From the NCBI GenBank assembly GCA_937900725.1, contig CALCFP010000146.1, forward strand, positions 1 through 15,415: a stretch of 15,415 nucleotides of DNA, read 5' to 3'. Positions 6,666 through 12,890 of this stretch are shown here, piece after piece. This DNA comes from an uncultured Bacteroidota bacterium (GTDB lineage: Bacteria > Bacteroidota > Bacteroidia > Bacteroidales > SZUA-534). Each line of letters starts with the position of its first letter. Within the stretch, counting starts at the first letter, position 1. Below the pieces are notes generated by a model. It saw only the letters and a program-made list of their open reading frames with translations. It searched no databases and was not told the origin of the DNA. The translations under genes and the position numbers were made by a program.

Positions 6666-7076
6666 ATGGCTAATAAAAAAGCAATTAAAGAATTAGCAAA
6701 GTTTATTAAAGACAGCGTTAAGACATTGACAACAAGCGACTATACCTGTTGCCGTAAAATTATCGCAGGCGACAGCGAATTAGCAATCTATGTAGGGTGG
6801 GGCGGTGGATACGACGAGAACGACGAAAGTTTATACTTGTCGGGAACATACGCAATCAACGTAGGCGTTATGATTAGAAACGACAGCGATTGGACGGACT
6901 TAGAATATCTAAATATGCCTGTTTACAGCGAAGGAGAAGCGGACGTATACGACACGCTAATAAGTTTGAATAAAAGCGACGCTAAAGACGGATTTGTTAA
7001 GGTCGCTGAAGATGTTATTAACACATATCTAAATGTTCGTAAAGGTTTAGACGACGGCACTTTAAAAATTATCTAG
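6666..7076 (+). CDS. Hypothetical phage protein downstream of the pseudoknot (136 aa)
   Basis: I cannot assign a function. The protein starts with a basic helix (ANKKAIKELAKFIKDSV), then has a Cys pair (TCCRK), a Gly/Asp-rich stretch (YVGWGGGYDENDESLY), a beta-rich core (YAINVGVMIRNDSDWTDLEYLNMP) and a C-terminal helical part. From memory and unverified, the core resembles small uncharacterised proteins of Firmicutes phages. The ATG is 6 nt after AAAGGAAGG, a good ribosome-binding site, and that site sits directly 3' of the predicted pseudoknot. This is the gene most likely to be controlled by the RNA structure. It lies in the same frame as the upstream gene, with no stop in the 63-nt gap, so a readthrough fusion is formally possible. 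Confidence 0.75.
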   Translation: MANKKAIKELAKFIKDSVKTLTTSDYTCCRKIIAGDSELAIYVGWGGGYDENDESLYLSGTYAINVGVMIRNDSDWTDLEYLNMPVYSEGEADVYDTLISLNKSDAKDGFVKVAEDVINTYLNVRKGLDDGTLKII

Positions 7077-7094
7077 GAAGGCAGGTAAACAATA

Positions 7095-7391
7095 GTGGCA
7101 CAACTATTCAAAATCAAACATCTTAAAAAAGTCCTATGGTTAGGGCTTGAAGTAGAAGCATTCATTTGCACAGGAAAGCACAACGCAACCGAAAAGGTAT
7201 ATTCAAACATCAACGAAATACCTAAGAAGTATGACAACTGCTATGTATCATACATCGCCTATGGATTAAGCGACTGCGTGAAGGATAAAAAAGTTATCCT
7301 GCTAGACGCTTGGAAAAAATATCGTGTTGCTAAAAAACACGCCAAAATTGCAATCACTGAAAGCAACAAAACAGGAAAGGCAGGTAGATAA
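7095..7391 (+). CDS. Hypothetical protein, GTG start (98 aa)
   Basis: The function is not recognised. The protein opens MAQLFKIKHLKKVLWLG, continues with a short beta-rich segment with scattered Cys (FICTGKH, YDNCYVSYIAYGLSDC), and ends in a very basic helix (KKYRVAKKHAKIAI to KAGR) that could contact nucleic acid. The start is GTG at 7095, preceded by AGGAAGG (7075-7081) and GCAGGT; no ATG gives a comparable frame and leader. The leader AGGAAGGCAGGTA is almost the same as that of the next gene. The stop codon is 1 bp from the next ATG, so translational coupling is likely. No membrane segment or signal peptide is seen. Confidence 0.7.
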   Translation: MAQLFKIKHLKKVLWLGLEVEAFICTGKHNATEKVYSNINEIPKKYDNCYVSYIAYGLSDCVKDKKVILLDAWKKYRVAKKHAKIAITESNKTGKAGR

Positions 7392-7392
7392 T

Positions 7393-7941
7393 ATGGGCTA
7401 TTGGTTAAAAGACATCAACACAACAAAAAGATTATTAAAAATCTATGTAGACAATCTAAAGTTAGCAGTAAAGGCAACTGATGTTGTCAAAGAAGCAGTC
7501 AAAAACTTTGACGGAAAAGTTATGAATGTTAGATTTATCAACGCAATTAAAGAGGCGGTCGAAAAATCAAAAATGCCTTTATACGCTTATGATAGCCACA
7601 ATAGAAATATTGTCTTAGGCTTCCGCAATGACTGCTTTGTCGAGGGCTGTTGTGCTATTTATATCAGTTATAGAAATGTCTATATTACTAATAACTACAA
7701 TAGCAACAACGATTATGTTGACAACGACAACAGGATTAAACTCAGCAGGTTTTATGAACTTCTCGATGTTAGAAAAGGCGAGATTGAGAAAGAAATTGTC
7801 GAGATTGAGAAAGGTATAAAAGACCTCGAAAAAATCGCAAAGAAACACGCTGAAATTATGGCTGAAATAGACACATTCAACCGCCAAAACTATGTTGTTT
7901 TGAAAGAACTCGACGCTTATATTAGCGTTAATCATAGATAG
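7393..7941 (+). CDS. Hypothetical protein with C-terminal coiled coil (182 aa)
   Basis: The chosen start is ATG at 7393 (MGYWLKDINT), preceded by AAAGGCAGGT at 7377-7386. An in-frame ATG at 7324 lies inside the previous gene without a good leader. The N-terminal 60 residues are helical and charged. The middle has a beta-rich stretch (IVLGFRNDCF, CCAIYISYRNVYIT) and an Asn-rich loop (NNYNSNNDYVDNDN). Residues about 128-165 form a strong heptad-like coiled coil (KGEIEKEIVEIEKGIKDLEK), suggesting self-association or assembly with a partner. No catalytic motif is visible. It is embedded in the phage operon. The function is unknown; a structural or scaffold-like role would only be a guess. Confidence 0.72.
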   Translation: MGYWLKDINTTKRLLKIYVDNLKLAVKATDVVKEAVKNFDGKVMNVRFINAIKEAVEKSKMPLYAYDSHNRNIVLGFRNDCFVEGCCAIYISYRNVYITNNYNSNNDYVDNDNRIKLSRFYELLDVRKGEIEKEIVEIEKGIKDLEKIAKKHAEIMAEIDTFNRQNYVVLKELDAYISVNHR

Positions 7942-7966
7942 TCAGGAAGGAAGGTATTTAAACACT

Positions 7967-8443
7967 ATGGCTACAAAACAAACTAACAAAAAAACATTCA
8001 CTCTTTTAGGAAAAGACAATAGAAAAGTAGTAATTGAATGCTACACAAAAAGAGGTGGGCAGGGCTTCACTCACTTTGCTGAATGTGAAGGCAAAAAAAC
8101 TTATATTTGCTACATTAATCGCACTTGGGAAAGTTTCGAGTATGAAAGCGTATTGCTTAGAATTGTAAAGCGTATTGCTTTGGATAAAAAAGACTTAACT
8201 GCTATGGAAAAGACAATAGAACTTATTTCTAAAGGTCATAAAGAAGAAGTAGACAAGTGGTTTGAAAACTTCAAAAAGGATTATGACGGATTAAGCGACA
8301 CTACTAAAAAGCACCTTGCTAATGCTTGTCCTGTAATCACTTCAAAAGAACAAGCCGACGAAATTATGAAAGTCTCAAAAGTTTTTGACGCTATGTTTAG
8401 ACTTGAAGAAGGCAACCAAAAGAATGAAGGAGGTCAACAATAA
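7967..8443 (+). CDS. Hypothetical phage protein (158 aa)
   Basis: Unrecognised. The N-terminal half looks like a small beta domain (TFTLLGKDNRKVVIECYTK, then GGQGFTHFAECEGKKTYICYINRTW) with three Cys; from memory, unverified, similar motifs occur in uncharacterised Firmicutes phage proteins. The C-terminal half is helical and charged (KDLTAMEKTIELIS, EEVDKWFENFKKDY). The leader AGGAAGGAAGG at 7944-7954 gives a strong although somewhat distant ribosome-binding site for the ATG at 7967. The stop overlaps the next start as TAATG, a classical coupling arrangement, and the final codons carry the next gene's GAAGGAGGT site. No signal peptide or membrane segment is seen. Confidence 0.75.
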   Translation: MATKQTNKKTFTLLGKDNRKVVIECYTKRGGQGFTHFAECEGKKTYICYINRTWESFEYESVLLRIVKRIALDKKDLTAMEKTIELISKGHKEEVDKWFENFKKDYDGLSDTTKKHLANACPVITSKEQADEIMKVSKVFDAMFRLEEGNQKNEGGQQ

Positions 8444-8739
8444 TGGCAAACATCACTAAAACACAAATTATTAAAAGAGCAGGCGAAATCTCTCAAAAAA
8501 TTAGCGACGGAAAATATGACGAGGCTAAAGACGAACTCGAAACTCTTAAAGACGAGGTAAGAGAAGAAGCCGACAACATTGAGCCTTACGACGGAAAAAA
8601 CGACTTGACACCTGCTCAAGAAGAAAGACAAGAATGGCTCAACGAAACAGCCGACACTCTCGACAGCGTTTATGACGAACTCGAAAGCGCGATTGAAACA
8701 ATCAACGAACAAGCCGACGAGTTAACTTCAATAGGTTAG
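8443..8739 (+). CDS. Small, very acidic helical protein (98 aa)
   Basis: No family is recognised. By count it has 28 acidic (Asp/Glu) and 10 basic residues in 98. It is predicted almost entirely helical, with two long heptad-like stretches (KYDEAKDELETLKDEVREEA; ETADTLDSVYDELESAIE) separated by a Pro/Gly-containing turn (EPYDGKNDLTPAQ). Such a compact acidic helical hairpin is compatible with a DNA-mimic protein, as in phage anti-restriction or anti-nucleoid proteins, or with an assembly chaperone; both are inference. It overlaps the previous gene by one base (TAATG) and has the block's best canonical leader, GAAGGAGGT at 8427-8435, so it may be made in quantity. It has no Cys, membrane segment or signal peptide. 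Confidence 0.75.
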   Translation: MANITKTQIIKRAGEISQKISDGKYDEAKDELETLKDEVREEADNIEPYDGKNDLTPAQEERQEWLNETADTLDSVYDELESAIETINEQADELTSIG

Positions 8740-8749
8740 GGCTATCCGT

Positions 8750-9049
8750 ATGGAAAAGAAAATTGTTTATAACGGAACAACGCTTCAGCCGATTGGAAAC
8801 ATCATAGGCGGGTGGAAACTTAAAAGCGACTTGTGCTGTGAAAAAGTAAACATTCCTAATTACAATCATAAAGAATTGTATAAGTTAGCAAGAAAAGAGC
8901 ACGCTTCAGTTGATGTATTCTACATTGAAGGCGTCGGCTGTTGCATTCCTTGCACAGGCGGAATGTTTAAACTAAGCGCGAAGTTTGCAAAACATCTTAA
9001 AAAATGTAGTGAGTATGACCGCAACTACAAGTGGGCAAGGGAGAAATAA
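8750..9049 (+). CDS. Cysteine-rich hypothetical protein (99 aa)
   Basis: Unrecognised. It contains six cysteines, including two CC pairs and a CIPC unit (SDLCCEKV; GVGCCIPCTGG), plus a late Cys (LKKCSEYD). This pattern suggests metal binding such as a zinc knuckle, but the spacing does not match a zinc-finger class I can name. The C-terminus is basic and helical (KLSAKFAKHLKKC to KWAREK), which would fit nucleic-acid contact. The ATG at 8750 is preceded by GGTTAGGG, a weaker ribosome-binding site than its neighbours have, 10 bp after the previous stop. Translation probably depends partly on coupling. No signal peptide is seen, so the Cys residues would lie in the reducing cytoplasm. Confidence 0.7.
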   Translation: MEKKIVYNGTTLQPIGNIIGGWKLKSDLCCEKVNIPNYNHKELYKLARKEHASVDVFYIEGVGCCIPCTGGMFKLSAKFAKHLKKCSEYDRNYKWAREK

Positions 9050-9052
9050 AAT

Positions 9053-9226
9053 ATGAGCGAAACAGCAATAACTATTAAGTTTATCAATGCTAAAAGAACA
9101 TACACTAAAGAAAGTGCAAAAAGATTTTTAGTAGGTAGATTTATGAAAACTGAAAATCCGTTCTATTTAGAGAAATTAAAAGACTTAGTTAGTGGGGTTA
9201 AGTATATTGACCTCGAAGGGAATTAA
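9053..9226 (+). CDS. Small hypothetical protein (57 aa)
   Basis: This short gene starts at ATG 9053, 3 bp after the previous stop, and follows AAGGGAG (9037-9043) at acceptable spacing. It encodes MSETAITIKFINAKRTYTKE, continues with a basic helical part (SAKRFLVGRFMKTE) and ends KYIDLEGN. I know no family for it. It fills the gap between two clearly coding genes, uses the same AGA-rich codons and sits tightly in the operon, which is the main reason to call it. The function is unknown. Confidence 0.6.
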   Translation: MSETAITIKFINAKRTYTKESAKRFLVGRFMKTENPFYLEKLKDLVSGVKYIDLEGN

Positions 9227-9231
9227 AACCT

Positions 9232-9552
9232 ATGAGAATGGCTGAAAGCAAGCAAAGAGTTGAACAAGCGAAAGACATCGTGGAAAACATTGTCCGCTAT
9301 CACAACAAAAACTTAACAAAGCAACAATACGACGATTTGCAAGAAGTAGCAGGGCTATTAAAACAAGCCACCGATAAAAAGTCTTACAAAGATAGAAAAG
9401 CGGAACTTGAGCAGGAAGCAATCGAGTATCAACGCGATGTCAGCGAAAACAATTACTCGCTAGACTACCTTAACGATATGTGTCAATACTTCTTAAAGTA
9501 TGGCAAGCGTTATGGATTATTAAAAGAGTTTAGAGAAAACGGAATTATCTAA
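9232..9552 (+). CDS. Hypothetical helical protein (106 aa)
   Basis: Unrecognised and largely helical and charged (ESKQRVEQAKDIVENIVRYHNKNLTKQQYDDLQEVAGLLKQ in the first half, read as two helices; KDRKAELEQEAIEYQRDV in the second), ending YFLKYGKRYGLLKEFRENG. It may be a dimeric helical bundle, which is inference. The ATG at 9232 is preferred because GAAGGG (9215-9220) lies 11 nt before it; the second in-frame ATG at 9238 would be too far. It starts 5 bp after the small upstream gene. No catalytic residues, membrane segment or signal peptide are visible. Confidence 0.7.
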   Translation: MRMAESKQRVEQAKDIVENIVRYHNKNLTKQQYDDLQEVAGLLKQATDKKSYKDRKAELEQEAIEYQRDVSENNYSLDYLNDMCQYFLKYGKRYGLLKEFRENGII

Positions 9553-9567
9553 ACAGGAAGGGGCTTT

Positions 9568-9822
9568 ATGGAAATAGTAAGAAAAGTATTACTCAGTGAA
9601 AAAGAAGGAGAAGCAGTTAGAAACTTCTTGAGACTAAAAGGCTACTCGATAAGAGGGTGGTGCAGTTTTCTTAGAGAAGATGACAAAAAAGACTTCACTA
9701 CATTAACTGAGATGTGCACAGGAAAGAGATACATCACGCCTAAGACTTACGACCACTTCTTAAAGCCTCTATTCAATTACGACTTCGATACATTTATCAA
9801 AAACGTAGGAAGGATTAAATAA
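9568..9822 (+). CDS. Hypothetical small protein, possible DNA-binding helix bundle (84 aa)
   Basis: The chosen ATG at 9568 follows AGGAAGG (9555-9561) at good spacing. The protein has an N-terminal helix (LSEKEGEAVRNFLRLKGYS), then an arrangement loosely like a Cro/XRE-type helix-turn-helix (WCSFLREDDKKDFTTLTEMCTG followed by a KRYITPKTYDHFL recognition-like helix). This resemblance is weak and I would not name it a repressor on this evidence. It ends in a short aromatic tail (FNYDFDTFIKN). Its stop is one base before the next ATG, and its last codons contain the next gene's AGGAAGG leader. The function is unknown. Confidence 0.7.
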   Translation: MEIVRKVLLSEKEGEAVRNFLRLKGYSIRGWCSFLREDDKKDFTTLTEMCTGKRYITPKTYDHFLKPLFNYDFDTFIKNVGRIK

Positions 9823-9823
9823 T

Positions 9824-10504
9824 ATGAACAACGAAACATTATTAAGACGCCTTGAAAGTGTTAAAGCACAAGGAATATACGGAAATGAATTACTTGCTTT
9901 AATTAGCGATGTTAAAACTGAGTTATTAACTGCTAATATGAAGTTAACCGATAAACAAAGATTTAAGCATTGCTTAGACCTATGCAATAAAGGCGTTAAT
10001 AGTTCAAGACCTGTTCTCGCATTTACTCACTATGAAGACGGAAACCAATACTTTACAAATAGTTGGTTTGCAGTAGAACTTCACGGAGACGATATTATGA
10101 AAGACTTGCCACGCCACGACGAGCCTTATCAATTCAAATATCATACGCACACTGAAGAAGACGCTAAAAGGCTCGAATATCCTAATATTAAACAAGTCTT
10201 TAATGTAGCAGGGACTGAGTTTGAAATTGACTTTGAAAAACTTTATAAGTTTGCAAGAGTTAACAAAAATGTCGAAACTATGATGTTCGACTTCAACGGA
10301 AATATCTCTAAAGTAGACATTAAACTATTGTTAAATGCTCTTACTTGGGGCAACGCTTCAAAAGGAACAGGAACTATCTCTTATAGAGGTAGCGAAATGA
10401 AGCCTATTGAAATAGTTAAATCTAATGGCACAAGAATTGTTGTTTGTCCTGTTAGATGTGAAAAAGAAGTAAGTGAAGAACTTACATTCAAATTTAGGGG
10501 GTAA
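9824..10504 (+). CDS. Hypothetical phage protein, possible sliding-clamp-like C-terminus (226 aa)
   Basis: The protein begins with a helical region (NNETLLRRLESVKAQGIYGNE), followed by alternating strands (PVLAFTHYEDG, NSWFAVELHG). The last 70 residues (VDIKLLLNALTW, GTGTISYRG, KPIEIVKSNGTRIVVCPVRC) recall the terminal domain of beta-clamp-like proteins, in which a LL-x-AL helix precedes strands ending in a PVR-type motif. That comparison is from memory and the N-terminal domains are not obviously clamp-like, so the function stays open. The ATG at 9824 is preceded by AGGAAGG (9807-9813). The stop is 2 bp from the next gene. If it is a clamp relative, it would tie this block to replication. 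Confidence 0.72.
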   Translation: MNNETLLRRLESVKAQGIYGNELLALISDVKTELLTANMKLTDKQRFKHCLDLCNKGVNSSRPVLAFTHYEDGNQYFTNSWFAVELHGDDIMKDLPRHDEPYQFKYHTHTEEDAKRLEYPNIKQVFNVAGTEFEIDFEKLYKFARVNKNVETMMFDFNGNISKVDIKLLLNALTWGNASKGTGTISYRGSEMKPIEIVKSNGTRIVVCPVRCEKEVSEELTFKFRG

Positions 10505-10506
10505 TT

Positions 10507-10833
10507 ATGGAACAATACTCAACTTATATGTTTATATTCAAAAATGTAAACGACTTCGATGTAGAAATTTTTGCTAGAAGCGAAGAAACTGCAAACAAAA
10601 TGATTGCTTTGTGGAATGAACGCTTAGAAGAAAAAAAGCGTTGGAAGCCTAAAAAGTTTGGATTTAAAAAACCAACAACTATCAGCATTCCTCCATACGA
10701 GGCTGAACAAAAGCAACTCTCTTGGTTTGAACGTATTAGAGACGAGTTTGTTAGAAATGAGGGCAAGAAAACCTTTGGAATGATTGTCCTTGAAGAAAAC
10801 ACAAAACTAACTTCAAAGGTGGTGCAGGAATAA
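10507..10833 (+). CDS. Hypothetical protein (108 aa)
   Basis: Unrecognised. It starts with a beta-like segment (YSTYMFIFKNVNDFDVEIFA), then has a helix with basic and aromatic residues (EETANKMIALWNERLEEKKRW), a Lys/Pro-rich loop (KPKKFGFKKPTT), a second helix (FERIRDEFVRNEG) and a final strand (FGMIVLEEN). No known motif stands out. The leader AGGGGG (10495-10500) overlaps the end of the upstream gene and precedes the ATG at 10507 closely. The stop overlaps the next start as TAATG at 10831-10835, so the two are probably translated together. Confidence 0.7.
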   Translation: MEQYSTYMFIFKNVNDFDVEIFARSEETANKMIALWNERLEEKKRWKPKKFGFKKPTTISIPPYEAEQKQLSWFERIRDEFVRNEGKKTFGMIVLEENTKLTSKVVQE

Positions 10834-10988
10834 TGGGATACAACTTATTGCTTGGAATTAAAAAGACAAAAACAATCTTTCAAACAAGACAGCAGGCTGT
10901 TCAATACTGCAAGCAACATTTTAGAAATGAAAATCCTGACATTCATATCCGCAGGATTGGAAACGGAAAATGGGCTGTTAACGAATGA
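10833..10988 (+). CDS. Small basic hypothetical protein (51 aa)
   Basis: A 51-codon gene begins at ATG 10833 within a TAATG overlap and ends in TGA within an ATGA overlap with the next gene at 10985. It encodes MGYNLLLGIKKTKTIF, a helix with Gln/Lys (QTRQQAVQYCKQHF) and a basic end (IHIRRIGNGKWAVNE). The overlap on both sides and the GCAGGA leader (10824-10829) make it a convincing gene despite its size. Its high positive charge suggests nucleic-acid binding, which is inference. No family is recognised. Confidence 0.65.
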   Translation: MGYNLLLGIKKTKTIFQTRQQAVQYCKQHFRNENPDIHIRRIGNGKWAVNE

Positions 10989-11191
10989 AAATGAAAGAGT
11001 ATAAAGACGGATTAGGAAACAAACAAATTCGTTTGCACCAAATTGTCAATGTTAAAGTTAGAAATACTATTCACAAAGGAATGATAATTAAATCTATTGG
11101 TTTGAATTACTACATTCAATGTGAAAACGGAAAAATTTATACCGCTGATAGGTGGAAATTAGAAGAAGTTAACGAGGTAATTTATGAATAA
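10985..11191 (+). CDS. Small hypothetical protein, beta-barrel-like (68 aa)
   Basis: The 68-residue protein starts in an ATGA overlap with the previous gene and ends 8 nt inside the FtsK-like gene. After a basic N-terminus it has a run of short strands with Gly turns (HQIVNVKVRNTIHKGMIIKS, NYYIQCENGKIYTADRWKLEEV), which looks like a small SH3-like or KOW-like beta barrel. No specific family is claimed. The ribosome-binding site is weak (GGAAACGGAAAATGGG region), so coupled re-initiation is likely. A role as an accessory to the ATPase encoded next is suggested only by overlap and order. Confidence 0.65.
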   Translation: MKMKEYKDGLGNKQIRLHQIVNVKVRNTIHKGMIIKSIGLNYYIQCENGKIYTADRWKLEEVNEVIYE

Positions 11192-12182
11192 TTGTCAAAC
11201 AATCGGTCAAGGATTAGCAAGTCAAATATCACAAATAGGTTATCCTTGCAAATGTGTTGATGTAGTTTGTTCGGCTCAACTAGCAACTTACTACTTCGAC
11301 TTAGATAATTCTATGGATATTAACAAGATTAATGACAAGATGTTAAATATCGTCAATGACATTAATCATAGAGCGTTCTCATTCACTGACAAGAAAAATC
11401 ATTCATTCGCTTTATGTGAAGGCTTCTCCGTTAGAAATACACTTTGTTATGGAGATGTCCTAAAACCTCAAAGAAACGTCGGTTATAGCGTAAAAATCCC
11501 TGTTGGATTAGATACCTATAACAATCCTCTTGAATTAGACTTTGAAAAGATACCTCATATCCTTATCGCAGGAACAACAGGAAGTGGTAAATCAGTATTA
11601 CAACATACTATTATTACAGCGTTATATCATACTACATACGCAGGAAACTTCGACTTGGTATTAATTGATACTAAGTTTGAAATGAGCCGTTTCAATAACA
11701 ATCGAAATGTTAAGTATATCGAAACAGCCGATGAAGCAGTAGCATATCTCAGCGACTTATGTAAAATTATGGACGCTAGATATGAACAAATTAAACGCAG
11801 TGGTGCTAAGCAAAAGCCTATATTCGTTATGATAGACGAGTTAGGAGACTTGATGTTAGCAAGTAGATATGATGTTGAGGCTTCAATCGTTCGTCTTGCT
11901 CAAAAGGCTAGAGGTGCTAATATCCACTTGATACTTGCAACTCAAAGACCTTCAGTTGATGTAGTCAGCGGATTGATTAGAGCAAATATGCCTTGTAGAA
12001 TTTGCCTAAAGACAGCAAGTTATAGGGACAGCGTTATTGTCCTTGAACACAAAGGGGCTGAAAAGTTGCTCGGCTGTGGAGACGCAATCATTAAACTTCC
12101 ATATCAACTTGAAGAAGTAAGATTTCAAGTAGCATACTCAAAAGATGAAACTATCAAACAAGTAATGAATTGGAACAAATAA
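11184..12182 (+). CDS. FtsK/SpoIIIE-family DNA translocase ATPase, minimal soluble form (332 aa)
   Basis: This is a RecA-fold motor of the FtsK/SpoIIIE/HerA group. Walker A is GTTGSGKS at residues 130-137, Walker B is FVMIDELGDL at about 214-223, and the sensor-like ATQRPSVDVVSGLIRANMPCRI follows from residue 252; the last two match the FtsK signature well. An N-terminal region of about 110 residues resembles the alpha/beta domain that precedes the motor. There is no transmembrane region and no C-terminal gamma (KOPS-reading) domain, so it is cytosolic and far shorter than cellular FtsK. It would translocate double-stranded DNA as a hexamer; whether it serves replication, segregation, conjugative transfer or packaging is open. 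The ATG at 11184 follows GAGGT (11174-11178). It is the last gene of the + block. Confidence 0.88.
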   Translation: MNNCQTIGQGLASQISQIGYPCKCVDVVCSAQLATYYFDLDNSMDINKINDKMLNIVNDINHRAFSFTDKKNHSFALCEGFSVRNTLCYGDVLKPQRNVGYSVKIPVGLDTYNNPLELDFEKIPHILIAGTTGSGKSVLQHTIITALYHTTYAGNFDLVLIDTKFEMSRFNNNRNVKYIETADEAVAYLSDLCKIMDARYEQIKRSGAKQKPIFVMIDELGDLMLASRYDVEASIVRLAQKARGANIHLILATQRPSVDVVSGLIRANMPCRICLKTASYRDSVIVLEHKGAEKLLGCGDAIIKLPYQLEEVRFQVAYSKDETIKQVMNWNK

Positions 12183-12184
12183 AT

Positions 12185-12209
12185 AAAAGACACTTAATAA
12201 GTGTCTTTT
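12185..12209. terminator. Bidirectional intrinsic terminator between converging gene blocks
   Basis: AAAAGACACTT (12185-12195) and AAGTGTCTTTT (12199-12209) form an 11-bp stem with a 3-nt loop. It has T-rich flanks on both strands, so it can stop transcription from the FtsK-like gene and from the - strand block. The - strand small terminase stop codon lies at its right edge (12209-12211). Confidence 0.85.
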
Positions 12210-12889
12210 TATTTTGCGTCGATTATGTCGGCGTATTTTGTTTTCAATTCGTCTTCGCTCAAATCGTCAATCTTATCTTCCTTGATTGATATTTTTTGCT
12301 CGTCAACATATCCGCTGTCGTTCTTTGCTAAGAATATTTGACCTACAACATTGCCTTTTCCTTGCCTAATTGACAATTCAGTTTGTGCGTCTATAAGCGA
12401 GAAAACTTCATCAATTATGTCTTTGTTCATAATCCTCGACCTTCCCTCGTGCCAACTCTTTAAAGTTGACCTGCTAACGCCTAACGATATTGCTAGTCCG
12501 TTAACTGAGAGAGGTTGATTGTATTTCAATGATATTGATAGAAAATTATCTACTGCTTTTCTAACACTTTCAGCGTTATTAATGTAAGGCTTTTCCATAG
12601 TGTAGATGTCGTGAAGATACATCAAATTAATTCTTTGGTCTCCTACTTCGTCAACTTCGTAAGCATTCCCTTGCTTATCAAAGCGGACTTTTTTAGGAGA
12701 TAATTCTTGTTTTAATGCACTTTCGTATATCTTGCTTACTAAATCGAAATTACAGCCTTTGCCTTTATGCTGATTGTCGTATAATTGCTTCTCTAACTTG
12801 CATTTTTCATACTCGGTCATTGCGCCTCTATTGACACAACCCTGTAATATTTCTTTGCTAGTCCTAGAAGGCTTTTTAGTTGAAGGCAT
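12209..12889 (-). CDS. Phage terminase small subunit (gp3-type DNA-packaging protein)
   Basis: The 226-residue protein has a helix-turn-helix at about residues 127-148 (LSVNGLAISLGVSRSTLKSW), preceded by a helix starting ESVRKAVDNFL. Downstream comes a helical segment, then GQIFLAKNDSGYVDEQKI at 183-200. The order helix, helix-turn-helix and the (I/V)FxLKNxxGYxD-type motif is what I know of gp3-like small terminases, which bind the viral DNA end and load the large terminase motor. An N-terminal extension of about 100 residues includes a possible Cys/Lys-rich helix. It is the last gene of the - strand block and ends in the shared terminator. The large subunit, usually adjacent, is not downstream here. 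The ATG follows the previous stop by one base and has no strong leader, so coupling is likely. Confidence 0.7.
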   Translation of the reverse strand: MPSTKKPSRTSKEILQGCVNRGAMTEYEKCKLEKQLYDNQHKGKGCNFDLVSKIYESALKQELSPKKVRFDKQGNAYEVDEVGDQRINLMYLHDIYTMEKPYINNAESVRKAVDNFLSISLKYNQPLSVNGLAISLGVSRSTLKSWHEGRSRIMNKDIIDEVFSLIDAQTELSIRQGKGNVVGQIFLAKNDSGYVDEQKISIKEDKIDDLSEDELKTKYADIIDAK

Positions 12890-12890
12890 A

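Noticed and set aside
7615..7935. - strand 106-codon open frame opposite the coiled-coil protein gene
   Set aside because: Composition (Asn/Ile/Val/Phe) is the reverse complement of the real frame, with no ribosome-binding site and against operon direction.
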